From Litorivivens sp041625495 (GTDB lineage Bacteria; Pseudomonadota; Gammaproteobacteria; Pseudomonadales; Spongiibacteraceae): a stretch of 26,093 nucleotides of DNA. The stretch spans positions 1 to 26,093 of the forward strand of contig NZ_JBFJTH010000040.1 of assembly GCF_041625495.1 (NCBI RefSeq). The letters run 5' to 3'. Shown here in pieces: positions 8,479 to 16,197 of the stretch. The translations under genes and the position numbers were made by a program. Under the pieces are notes generated by a model, which was given only the letters and a program-made list of their open reading frames with translations, was not told where the DNA came from and made no database searches. Positions within the stretch are counted from its first letter, which is position 1, and each line of letters begins with the position of its first letter.

Positions 8479-8505
8479 ACGGGGCGCAGGCCCCGTTTCT
8501 CTTTT
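8479..8505 (+). terminator. Terminator- or attenuator-like hairpin between guaB and guaA
   Basis: ACGGGGC (8479-8485) is perfectly complementary to GCCCCGT (8490-8496) with a 4-base loop GCAG, followed by the pyrimidine run TTCTCTTTT (8497-8505). This is the layout of a Rho-independent terminator, with an imperfect U-tract. It ends 18 bases before the guaA start. Because guaA has no obvious promoter of its own in the rest of the gap, partial read-through or attenuation is the likeliest use. Confidence 0.45.
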
Positions 8506-8523
8506 CAGATCAGAGACACAAGC

Positions 8524-10095
8524 ATGCAAAACATCCATTCTCACCGTATTCTGGTTCTAGATTTCGGTTCCCAGTACACCCAGCTTATTGCACGTCGTGT
8601 ACGCGAAATCGGTGTGTACTGTGAGATCCATGCCTTTGATATGCCGGAAGAGGATATCCGTGCGTTTAATGCAAAAGGCATCATTCTGGCAGGGGGGCCT
8701 GAGTCGGTAACCGCCGGTCAGTCGCCGCGTGCGCCGCAGGTTGTGTTTGAGCTGGATGTGCCGGTGCTGGGCATCTGTTACGGCATGCAAACCATGGCTG
8801 AGCAATTAGGCGGCAAGGTCGAGTCGTCTACGATTCGCGAGTTTGGTTACGCGCGAGTATCGGTCAATGAGCCCGGTAGCCTGCTGCAAGATATTGCAGA
8901 TCACATGGAAGGTTCTCGCGCTCAGCTCGATGTGTGGATGAGTCATGGCGACAAGGTTGTGACCCTGCCGCAAGGGTTTTCCGTCATGGCCGAAACACCA
9001 TCGTGTCCTATAGCCGGTATGGTGAATGAAGCCCGGAAATTCTATGGTGTGCAATTTCACCCGGAGGTGACGCATACGTTGCAGGGCAAGCGTATATTTG
9101 AGCACTTCTTGCTGAATATTTGCGGATGCGAGGCTCTGTGGACCGCAGAGAACATCATTAACGATGGTATTGAGCGGGTACGTAAACAGGTTGGTGATCG
9201 TAAAGTATTGCTGGGGCTGTCCGGCGGTGTAGACAGTTCGGTAGTGGCGGCGCTCTTGCATCGCGCTATCGGCGATCAGCTGACTTGTGTGTTTGTGGAT
9301 AATGGCCTGCTGCGTAAAAACGAAGGCGATCAAGTGATGACCATGTTTGCCGAAAACATGGGTGTACGGGTAATTCGCGCTGATGCAGTTGAAGTCTTCC
9401 TATCGCGCTTGCAAGGCATCAATGACCCTGAGCAGAAACGCAAAGTTATCGGCAATACCTTCATTGAGATCTTCGATGAAGAAGCCCAGAAGCTGAAAGA
9501 TGTGGATTTTCTGGCGCAGGGCACCATTTATCCGGATGTCATTGAGTCGGCTGCAGCCAAAACCGGTAAGGCCCATGTGATCAAATCCCACCACAATGTG
9601 GGTGGTCTGCCAGATGACATGCGTTTTGAATTGGTAGAGCCGCTGCGCGAACTATTCAAGGATGAGGTGCGCAAGATCGGTTTGGAGCTGGGCCTGCCGT
9701 ATGACATGGTCTATCGTCATCCCGTCCCGGGGCCTGGTTTGGGTGTACGCATTCTGGGTGAAGTTAAAAAAGAATACGCCGACCTGTTGCGCGAGGCCGA
9801 CGCTATCTTTATTGAAGAGCTGCACAAGGCTGATTGGTACCACAAAACCAGCCAGGCCTTTGCCGTATTCCTGCCGGTAAAATCGGTAGGGGTGGTAGGC
9901 GACCAGCGCCGCTACGAATATGTTATAGCGCTGCGCGCCGTAGAAACCATCGACTTCATGACTGCTCGTTGGGCTCACCTGCCATACGAGCTGTTGGAGA
10001 CTGTCTCCAACCGGATTATCAATGAAATATCCGGTGTCTCGCGCGTAACGTATGACGTTTCCAGTAAGCCGCCAGCTACCATTGAATGGGAGTAA
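8524..10095 (+). CDS. guaA: GMP synthase (glutamine-hydrolysing)
   Basis: GuaA aminates XMP to GMP using ATP and glutamine. The start ATG at 8524 gives 523 residues beginning MQNIHSHRILVLDFGSQYTQ, which aligns with the E. coli N-terminus (525 residues); the frame is open upstream but that part is not conserved. Seen: a class I glutamine amidotransferase domain with catalytic triad Cys85 (GICYGMQ), His179 and Glu181 (QFHPEV); an ATP-pyrophosphatase domain with P-loop SGGVDS at 233-238; and the C-terminal dimerisation domain with HPVPGPGLGVRILGEV and the terminal IEWE. tadA starts 3 bases after the stop. No anomalies seen. Confidence 0.98.
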   Translation: MQNIHSHRILVLDFGSQYTQLIARRVREIGVYCEIHAFDMPEEDIRAFNAKGIILAGGPESVTAGQSPRAPQVVFELDVPVLGICYGMQTMAEQLGGKVESSTIREFGYARVSVNEPGSLLQDIADHMEGSRAQLDVWMSHGDKVVTLPQGFSVMAETPSCPIAGMVNEARKFYGVQFHPEVTHTLQGKRIFEHFLLNICGCEALWTAENIINDGIERVRKQVGDRKVLLGLSGGVDSSVVAALLHRAIGDQLTCVFVDNGLLRKNEGDQVMTMFAENMGVRVIRADAVEVFLSRLQGINDPEQKRKVIGNTFIEIFDEEAQKLKDVDFLAQGTIYPDVIESAAAKTGKAHVIKSHHNVGGLPDDMRFELVEPLRELFKDEVRKIGLELGLPYDMVYRHPVPGPGLGVRILGEVKKEYADLLREADAIFIEELHKADWYHKTSQAFAVFLPVKSVGVVGDQRRYEYVIALRAVETIDFMTARWAHLPYELLETVSNRIINEISGVSRVTYDVSSKPPATIEWE

Positions 10096-10098
10096 TCG

Positions 10099-10554
10099 GT
10101 GCTCGCCGATGACGAAAAGTGGATGCGCCATGCCCTAGCGCTGGCACGTGAAGCGGAGCGTCTGGGTGAGGTGCCGGTGGGGGCCGTGCTGGTTCGCGGC
10201 GGTGAGCTATTGGCAGAAGGTTTTAATCAGCCAATCAGCAGCAATGACCCCACTGCGCACGCTGAAGTGGTTGTGCTGCGCAATGCAGCAAAGGCGGTGA
10301 GTAATTACCGGTTACCCGGCACAACCCTTTATGTCACTGTTGAGCCATGCACCATGTGCGCCGGTTCGTTGATTCACGCGCGTGTCAGCCGTCTGGTGTA
10401 TGGTGCCCCGGAACCTCGAGCGGGCGCGGTTGCCAGTCAGTTGCAGATTTTGTCGCAACCGTTTTATAACCATCGGATGGAGGTGGAGGGCGGTGTACTG
10501 GCTGAAGAGTGCGCGACGCTGATGAGCGATTTTTTTGCCAATAAACGGCGCTGA
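10099..10554 (+). CDS. tadA: tRNA-specific adenosine deaminase TadA
   Basis: TadA converts adenosine-34 to inosine in the anticodon of tRNA-Arg(ACG). The 151-residue protein carries the zinc-dependent deaminase motifs: His54-Ala-Glu56 (TAHAEV), with Glu56 as proton shuttle, and PCTMC with zinc ligands Cys84 and Cys87. The N-terminus WMRHALALAREAE and the C-terminal ECATLMSDFF match the E. coli enzyme. The start is GTG at 10099: no ATG gives a full domain, and GGGAG at 10088-10092, inside the guaA 3' end, is well placed as ribosome site. The 3-base gap from guaA points to co-transcription. The order tadA, mltF, purL is also that of E. coli. Confidence 0.96.
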   Translation: MLADDEKWMRHALALAREAERLGEVPVGAVLVRGGELLAEGFNQPISSNDPTAHAEVVVLRNAAKAVSNYRLPGTTLYVTVEPCTMCAGSLIHARVSRLVYGAPEPRAGAVASQLQILSQPFYNHRMEVEGGVLAEECATLMSDFFANKRR

Positions 10555-10587
10555 GTTCCACGTCTCAATCCCAGTTCTTTCAAGATT

Positions 10588-10618
10588 AGTGATCACTCAA
10601 GGGTGTGTGTCTGATCAC
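10588..10618. repeat. Inverted repeat in the convergent tadA-mltF gap
   Basis: GTGATCA (10589-10595) pairs with TGATCAC (10612-10618) around a 16-base loop; the left arm also sits in the 10-bp palindrome AGTGATCACT (10588-10597). It covers most of the 60-bp gap between the two convergent stop codons and includes the mltF stop. No T-run is attached, so a terminator role is only a guess. Confidence 0.3.
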
Positions 10619-12036
10619 AGTGCCTTGTAAAATGGCGCCAAGGCTGGTGGAAGCAAGTCTTCTGCGACTTTGGGTGGCGGTACCCGCACCTTGCTTATTT
10701 CTGTCCAGGTAAGCAGGCTGTAGTAGTGGCGGATATTCTGTACGTAGTGCACGGCTTCGTCACCACGGGCGAAGCCATAGCGTGTTTTACTGAAGTATTT
10801 GCGTTGACGCAGTAAAGGCAGGCGCTCTTTTACATCGGTCCACAGATTGGGGTTGCCGCCCTGTTTTTTGGTGAGCGTGCGGGCGTCTTCAAGGTGGCCG
10901 CGGCCGATATTGTAGGACGCCAGCGCGAACCAGCTGCGGTCTGGCTCGGGAATCGTATCATCGAGCAGTTGGTAGATTTTTTTGTAGTAACGGGCTCCGC
11001 CGCGAAGGCTCTGGCGGGCGTCGAATCGGTATTTGACACCCATCTCTTTGGCCGTGCGTCGGGTCAGCATCATCATGCCTTTAACCCCGGTGGGTGAAAC
11101 TGCTCGCGGATTCCAGTAGGACTCTTGATAGCTCATGGCGGCCAGCAGGCGCCAGTCGATTTCGTATTCCAGTGCAACCTGTTCAATCAGATCCTTGTAT
11201 TCCGGGAGTCTCAACTCTACCGCTTCAACAAAGGTCTGCGAGTTAATCTGGGTATTGCTTTCATTGTGGCCATAAAAGCGTTCCACCAAACTGGCGAGAG
11301 CACCGCTGCCGCGGATCTTCTCAAAAAAAGCATCCAGTTTTTTTTGCAGGCGGGTGTTGTCGTACTTGCTCGTCAGTGCCCACGCGAGAGCGCTGGGTTC
11401 ACCGATAGAGAAGGCGACGCGGAGTTGGGGGTAAAAGCCTTTATTGGCGATATACTCATTGGAGTCGATGACGGTGAATTCGATGTCGCCATTCTCAAGC
11501 AATTCCAGCAGGTCAGCCGTTTCGAGTTTTGGAGGCGATTCCCAAGTGAGCTCTGGATACTCTTCCCGGAGTTCTCTTAGGGTTTCTTCCTGGGTGCTGC
11601 CCTGCATGACCTGCAGTTTGCGTCCAATGAGGTCTTCTACCGAATCAGCGTAGGCAATGCCCCTTCGATAAATGACAAACTGCCGTACTTTCATGTAGGT
11701 AGGGCCGTATTCGAAGTGCAGGCTTCGCTCCTGAGAGGGGGTGAGGCTTGCAGCCGCAATATGGCTGCGTCCCTTCTCTAGGCGCAGAAACAGGTCGTCG
11801 ATGCCGTATACAGGGGTTACTTTAAGCTCTACACCCAGGTAGTCAGCAAACATATTGGCCAGCACGTACTCGAAGCCGGTGCCTGTGCCGCGGTTTTCGT
11901 AGTAGGTGGTGGGGCCATTGCGGGTCACTACCTTGAGGACGCCTTCCTTCTGGATATGATCCAGGCTGTCCTGCTCCTGGCAGGCGGCCAGCAACAGGCT
12001 AAACAGTAGGGTAACTAGGGTCGGGAGTCTGTTCAC
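10615..12036 (-). CDS. mltF: Membrane-bound lytic murein transglycosylase F
   Basis: MltF cleaves peptidoglycan glycan strands to 1,6-anhydromuropeptides. The 473-residue protein starts with a lipoprotein signal peptide, lipobox L16-A17-A18-C19; the residue after Cys is Gln, which favours the outer membrane. Residues about 30-265 form a family 3 solute-binding-protein-like domain (GVLKVVTRNGPTTYY, GTGTGFEYVLANMFADYLG), and about 285-440 an SLT domain with catalytic Glu305 in AAMSYQESYWNPRAVSPTG and GMMMLTRRTAKEMGV. This domain pair is specific to MltF. The start is GTG at 12036, since an in-frame TGA lies eight codons upstream and no ATG lies between; a weak GAG ribosome site precedes it. It is divergent from purL. 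Confidence 0.95.
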   Translation of the reverse strand: MNRLPTLVTLLFSLLLAACQEQDSLDHIQKEGVLKVVTRNGPTTYYENRGTGTGFEYVLANMFADYLGVELKVTPVYGIDDLFLRLEKGRSHIAAASLTPSQERSLHFEYGPTYMKVRQFVIYRRGIAYADSVEDLIGRKLQVMQGSTQEETLRELREEYPELTWESPPKLETADLLELLENGDIEFTVIDSNEYIANKGFYPQLRVAFSIGEPSALAWALTSKYDNTRLQKKLDAFFEKIRGSGALASLVERFYGHNESNTQINSQTFVEAVELRLPEYKDLIEQVALEYEIDWRLLAAMSYQESYWNPRAVSPTGVKGMMMLTRRTAKEMGVKYRFDARQSLRGGARYYKKIYQLLDDTIPEPDRSWFALASYNIGRGHLEDARTLTKKQGGNPNLWTDVKERLPLLRQRKYFSKTRYGFARGDEAVHYVQNIRHYYSLLTWTEISKVRVPPPKVAEDLLPPALAPFYKAL

Positions 12037-12193
12037 AACATGCTCAGCGGTAATTTGTCACAATTCTAGCCTTGGCGGGGTTTAGGCGCCAGATTTGTCG
12101 TCCGGTGCAAGTGGTGGATTTCGATAAAAATTCGCCGCCAAATCGATTACAATACGCCGCTCAATTTTAGCTCACACAAGGCACTCTCCCAGC
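12037..12193. promoter_or_regulatory. mltF/purL divergent promoter region
   Basis: This 157-bp gap must hold promoters for both genes. For purL, TACAAT (12148-12153) is a fair -10, 40 bp before the ATG, but no good -35 lies 16-18 bp upstream. For mltF, TAGAAT on the minus strand (12068-12063) is a fair -10, again with a weak -35. The 9-base odd palindrome TTGTCACAA (12055-12063) lies beside it. No convincing PurR box was found. Confidence 0.3.
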
Positions 12194-15100
12194 ATGCTGA
12201 TACTTCCCGGCTCCCCGGCGCTTTCCGACTTCCGGCTGGAAAAGCTCAAATTGACGCTGCATGACATCGTACCCGATCTGCGGGCGCTGTCAGCTAATTT
12301 TGTTCATCTGGCGGCTATCGATGGTGCGCTCACAGAGGATGAGAAGGCGGTGCTGGACCAGCTGTTGCATTACGGGCCCTCGCTAGAGCAGGAATCGGTG
12401 GACGGCCTCAGTGTTGTTGTGACGCCGCGGGTAGGCACTATCTCCCCATGGTCGAGCAAGGCGACTGATATAGCCCGCAATGCCGGGTTGAACAAAATTC
12501 AGCGTCTGGAGCGGGGGGTGGAATATCGGCTGTTGTTCAGCGAATCGCCCACTGAAGAACAGCTGCAGGCGGTGCGCGCCGCGCTTCACGATCGTATGGT
12601 TGAAACGGTGTTTGCCACGCCGGAACAGGCCGAGGTGCTTTTTCAGCAGCAGGCGCCTGCACCGCTGGCAACTGTGCCTGTGCTGGCTAGTGGGCGTGAG
12701 GCATTGGAGCAGGCCAACACAAGCCTTGGGCTGGCGTTGGCGGACGACGAAATTGATTATCTGCTGGAGGCTTTCAGCGGATTGCAGCGTGACCCCACTG
12801 ACGTTGAATTGATGATGTTCGCCCAGGCCAACTCGGAACACTGTCGCCACAAGATTTTTAACGCCAGCTGGAGTATAGACGGCGAAGAGCAGGCCTACTC
12901 CCTGTTCAAAATGATCAAAAATACGCATGAACTGGGCGGAGAAAATGTGCTCAGCGCCTATGCGGATAACGCAGCCGTGGTGACGGGCACCAAGGCTGGC
13001 CGTTTCTACCCCGAGGCGGACAATTTTGAGTATCGCTACCATCAGGAAGATATTCATCTGCTGATGAAGGTGGAAACCCATAATCATCCTACTGCAATAG
13101 CGCCATTCCCGGGGGCGGGAACGGGCAGTGGCGGTGAAATTCGCGATGAGGGTGCAGTCGGCCGTGGCTCTAAACCCAAAGTGGGATTGACGGGCTTTAC
13201 CGTTTCCAATCTGCAGTTGCCCGGTGCAACCCAACCCTGGGAGCAGGATTACGGCAAACCCGTTCGAATAGTTTCAGCGCTGGATATTATGGTGGAAGGG
13301 CCTATTGGCGGCGCCGCGTTTAACAATGAATTTGGCCGTCCAAATATCTGTGGTTACTTCCGTACATACGAAGAAACGGTTGCTGGCCCTAACGGCGAGG
13401 AGCGGCGCGGTTACCATAAGCCCATCATGATTGCCGGTGGCTACGGTAATATCAAAGCCGAACACGTGGATAAGCCCCCGTTTTCAGCTGGTGCCAAACT
13501 GGTGGTTCTAGGTGGGCCTGCTATGCTGATTGGCCTGGGTGGTGGCGCGGCGTCTTCCATGAGCAGCGGGGCCTCCAGCGAAGATCTGGATTTTGCCTCG
13601 GTGCAGCGTCAGAACCCGGAAATTGAGCGTCGTTGCCAGGAAGTTATCGACCGCTGCTGGTCTCGTGGTGAGCAAAACCCCATAGCCTTTATTCATGATG
13701 TGGGTGCGGGCGGCCTGTCTAATGCCTTTCCGGAGCTAGTCAAAGACGGCGGCACCGGCGGCACCTTCGATATCCGGAACGTGCCTAATGCAGAACCGGG
13801 TATGTCGCCGCTGGAAATCTGGTGCAACGAATCCCAGGAGCGCTATGTACTTGCCATCAATCCGCAAGACATGGCCACATTTGAAGCCATCTGCGAGCGC
13901 GAACGTTGTCCCTATGCCGTGGTAGGCGAGGCAACAGACGAGAAACACCTACGTGTTGGCGACACGCACTTCGAAAATAATCCGGTAGATCTGCCGATGT
14001 CGGTATTGTTTGGTAAGCCGCCGAAAATGCATCGGGAGGTACAGCGAGCAAAGTTTGCCAAGCCCACGCTGGATCTGGAAGGCGTTGATCTGGAAGAAGC
14101 CGCAGAGCGGCTGTTGCGCTTGCCTACCGTCGGTAGTAAACAATTTCTGATCACTATTGGCGATCGCTCGGTAACCGGTCAGGTGCACCGTGATCAGCTG
14201 GTCGGCCCCTGGCAAGTGCCGGTAGCGGATTGTGCGGTTACCACCGTGTCATATGACAGCTATGCGGGTGAGGCGATGGCGATGGGTGAGCGCACGCCAA
14301 TGGCGCTGATTGACAGCCCGGCATCCGGTCGAATGGCCATTGCTGAAGCCATTACCAATATTGCATCTACCCGGATTGGCCAGCTGTCCGACATCAAACT
14401 GTCGGCTAACTGGATGTGTGCGGCGGGTCACCCTGGCGAAGATGAACGACTCTACGACACCGTGCGTGCAGTGGGTATGGAATTGTGTCCGCAGCTCGGG
14501 ATCACGGTTCCCGTGGGTAAAGATTCCATGTCCATGCGCACGGTCTGGAATGAAGGTGATGAAGAGAAAGCCGTTACCGCGCCAATGTCTCTGATTATCT
14601 CAGCCTTCTCGCCAGTGCTCGATGTTCGCAAAACGGTTACCCCGCAGCTCAAAGCGCTGGCTGAAGATACCTGTCTATTGCTGGTGGATTTGGGCAATGG
14701 CAAGCATCGCCTAGGCGCGTCCTGTCTTGCGCAGGTTTATAACCAGATTGGCGATGAGCCGGCTGACCTTGACAGTGCTGAGCAACTTAAGGGCTTCTTT
14801 AACGCGGTTCAGTCGCTGTTGGCTGAAGACAAGCTGTTGGCCTACCACGATCGTTCAGACGGCGGTTTGTTTGTGACGCTAGCGGAAATGGCCTTTGCTG
14901 GACATTGCGGGTTGGATGTTGACCTCTCTGCGTTGGAAGGGCCAAGCCTGGCGGTGCTGTATTCCGAGGAGCCGGGCGCGGTGCTGCAGGTTCGTCGCGG
15001 TGACATCGATGCGGTTAAGGCGGTGTTTGCCGACTTTGGGCTCGCGCAGCAGGTGGTTGAAATTGGCAAACCGGAAACGGGTGATGCGCTACGCATTCGC

Positions 15101-16084
15101 CGCTTTGCTGAGGTGTTATTTGATAAGCCGCGTTCGTATTGTCAGCGTTTGTGGTCGCAAACCAGCTATGCGATTCAGTCGCTACGCGACAACCCGGAGT
15201 GTGCCCAGCAGGAGTATGACGCCTTGCTGGCGGATGACCCTGGTCTGAGTGTGAAGCTTACTTATGATATCAACGAGGATATCGCTGCACCCTTTATCCA
15301 GCGGGGGGCTAAGCCGAAGGTGGCTATTCTGCGTGAGCAGGGTGTCAACGGGCAGATGGAAATGGCTGCGGCCTTTGATCGCGCTGGCTTTACCGCGGTT
15401 GATGTGCATATGAGTGATATTCTCAGCGGCAGAGTATCGCTGGCGGACTTCAAAGGGCTTGCCGCCTGTGGTGGCTTCTCCTATGGCGACGTACTTGGCG
15501 CAGGTGAAGGCTGGGCCAAAACCATTCTCTTCAACAATCGCGCGCGTGATGAATTTGAAGCGTATTTTACCCGCGAAGACACGTTCTCGCTGGGGGTGTG
15601 CAATGGCTGTCAGATGATGTCCAACCTGCGTGACCTTATCCCTGGTGCTGCGCACTGGCCGCGTTTTGTACGTAATCGCTCAGAGCAATTTGAGGCGCGT
15701 TTTTCGCTGGTTAAAGTTGAGTCATCACCTTCTATTGTGCTCGCCGGCATGGCGGGTTCTCACATGCCGGTGGCGGTGGCCCACGGCGAGGGTCGGGCAG
15801 AGTTTCGCTCGGTCGAACATCAGCAGCAGTGTTTCGACAGCGGCACGCTGGCAATGCGCTTTGTGGATACACAACTGGCAGCCACTGAGGTCTATCCGGC
15901 AAACCCGAACGGTTCTCCTGAGGGGCTGACTGGGCTGTGTTCCGAAGATGGTCGTGTCACTATCATGATGCCGCATCCAGAGCGGGTATTTCGTGCAGTG
16001 ACCAACTCCTGGTATCCGGATGACTGGCAGGAAGACGGCGCCTGGCTGCGTCTGTTCCGCAACGCTCGCGTCTGGCTCGGGTAA
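12194..16084 (+). CDS. purL: Phosphoribosylformylglycinamidine synthase (large single-chain form)
   Basis: PurL (FGAM synthase) converts FGAR, ATP and glutamine to FGAM, the fourth step of de novo purine synthesis. The 1296-residue chain is the gammaproteobacterial fused form; E. coli has 1295. Seen: the N-terminal PurS-like domain (LPGSPALSDFRLEKL), the duplicated AIRS-like catalytic halves with MMFAQANSEHCRHKIFNA, VETHNHPTAIAPFPGAGTG and the second-half GKDSMSMRT, and a C-terminal glutamine amidotransferase with triad Cys1136 (GVCNGCQMM), His1261 and Glu1263 (MPHPERVFR). It supplies the same purine branch as guaBA nearby, though separated by mltF on the other strand. Complete, with no frameshift. 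Confidence 0.98.
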   Translation: MLILPGSPALSDFRLEKLKLTLHDIVPDLRALSANFVHLAAIDGALTEDEKAVLDQLLHYGPSLEQESVDGLSVVVTPRVGTISPWSSKATDIARNAGLNKIQRLERGVEYRLLFSESPTEEQLQAVRAALHDRMVETVFATPEQAEVLFQQQAPAPLATVPVLASGREALEQANTSLGLALADDEIDYLLEAFSGLQRDPTDVELMMFAQANSEHCRHKIFNASWSIDGEEQAYSLFKMIKNTHELGGENVLSAYADNAAVVTGTKAGRFYPEADNFEYRYHQEDIHLLMKVETHNHPTAIAPFPGAGTGSGGEIRDEGAVGRGSKPKVGLTGFTVSNLQLPGATQPWEQDYGKPVRIVSALDIMVEGPIGGAAFNNEFGRPNICGYFRTYEETVAGPNGEERRGYHKPIMIAGGYGNIKAEHVDKPPFSAGAKLVVLGGPAMLIGLGGGAASSMSSGASSEDLDFASVQRQNPEIERRCQEVIDRCWSRGEQNPIAFIHDVGAGGLSNAFPELVKDGGTGGTFDIRNVPNAEPGMSPLEIWCNESQERYVLAINPQDMATFEAICERERCPYAVVGEATDEKHLRVGDTHFENNPVDLPMSVLFGKPPKMHREVQRAKFAKPTLDLEGVDLEEAAERLLRLPTVGSKQFLITIGDRSVTGQVHRDQLVGPWQVPVADCAVTTVSYDSYAGEAMAMGERTPMALIDSPASGRMAIAEAITNIASTRIGQLSDIKLSANWMCAAGHPGEDERLYDTVRAVGMELCPQLGITVPVGKDSMSMRTVWNEGDEEKAVTAPMSLIISAFSPVLDVRKTVTPQLKALAEDTCLLLVDLGNGKHRLGASCLAQVYNQIGDEPADLDSAEQLKGFFNAVQSLLAEDKLLAYHDRSDGGLFVTLAEMAFAGHCGLDVDLSALEGPSLAVLYSEEPGAVLQVRRGDIDAVKAVFADFGLAQQVVEIGKPETGDALRIRRFAEVLFDKPRSYCQRLWSQTSYAIQSLRDNPECAQQEYDALLADDPGLSVKLTYDINEDIAAPFIQRGAKPKVAILREQGVNGQMEMAAAFDRAGFTAVDVHMSDILSGRVSLADFKGLAACGGFSYGDVLGAGEGWAKTILFNNRARDEFEAYFTREDTFSLGVCNGCQMMSNLRDLIPGAAHWPRFVRNRSEQFEARFSLVKVESSPSIVLAGMAGSHMPVAVAHGEGRAEFRSVEHQQQCFDSGTLAMRFVDTQLAATEVYPANPNGSPEGLTGLCSEDGRVTIMMPHPERVFRAVTNSWYPDDWQEDGAWLRLFRNARVWLG

Positions 16085-16106
16085 CTTCTCTGCAACAGCA
16101 ATCTAC

Positions 16107-16148
16107 GCCAGTGCTTGTTATACTCGCTCGCTTTTAGCAGGCACTGGC
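16107..16148. repeat. Inverted repeat flanking the secD promoter -10
   Basis: GCCAGTGC (16107-16114) and GCACTGGC (16141-16148) are exact reverse complements 26 bases apart (arm centres 34 bp apart, about three helical turns). The -10 element for secD lies between them. It could be a two-site operator, or the 3' hairpin of purL mRNA. No T-run follows the right arm. Confidence 0.5.
16116..16124 (+). promoter_or_regulatory. Extended -10 promoter for secDF
   Basis: TGTTATACT is an extended -10 element (TG, one base, TATACT; five of six matches to TATAAT). No clear -35 is present, as is common for extended -10 promoters. It lies 32 bases after the purL stop and 73 bases before the secD ATG, which allows secDF to be transcribed independently of purL. 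Confidence 0.5.
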
Positions 16149-16157
16149 CAGAACACA

Positions 16158-16173
16158 GGCCCTATTTGGGGCC
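16158..16173 (+). repeat. Short hairpin in the secD leader
   Basis: GGCCC (16158-16162) pairs with GGGCC (16169-16173) around a 6-base loop TATTTG. If transcription starts near 16131, this sits in the 5' untranslated region, 24 bases before the secD ATG. It may affect leader stability or ribosome access. Confidence 0.35.
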
Positions 16174-16197
16174 GACAATAACGGTGGACAGGATTAA

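Noticed and set aside
8434..8523. Upstream extension of guaA by 30 codons
   Set aside because: The extension covers the intergenic hairpins, is Arg/Ser-rich and unconserved; the ATG at 8524 aligns with known GuaA starts.
12138..12156. Possible PurR operator before purL (around CCAAATCGATTAC)
   Set aside because: Only about half of the PurR consensus positions match, with the outer half-site bases wrong.
16111..16137. Eight-codon GTG-started mini-frame in the secD leader, considered as an export-sensing arrest peptide like VemP
   Set aside because: It is far too short to have a signal sequence and arrest motif, has no ribosome site, and overlaps the promoter.
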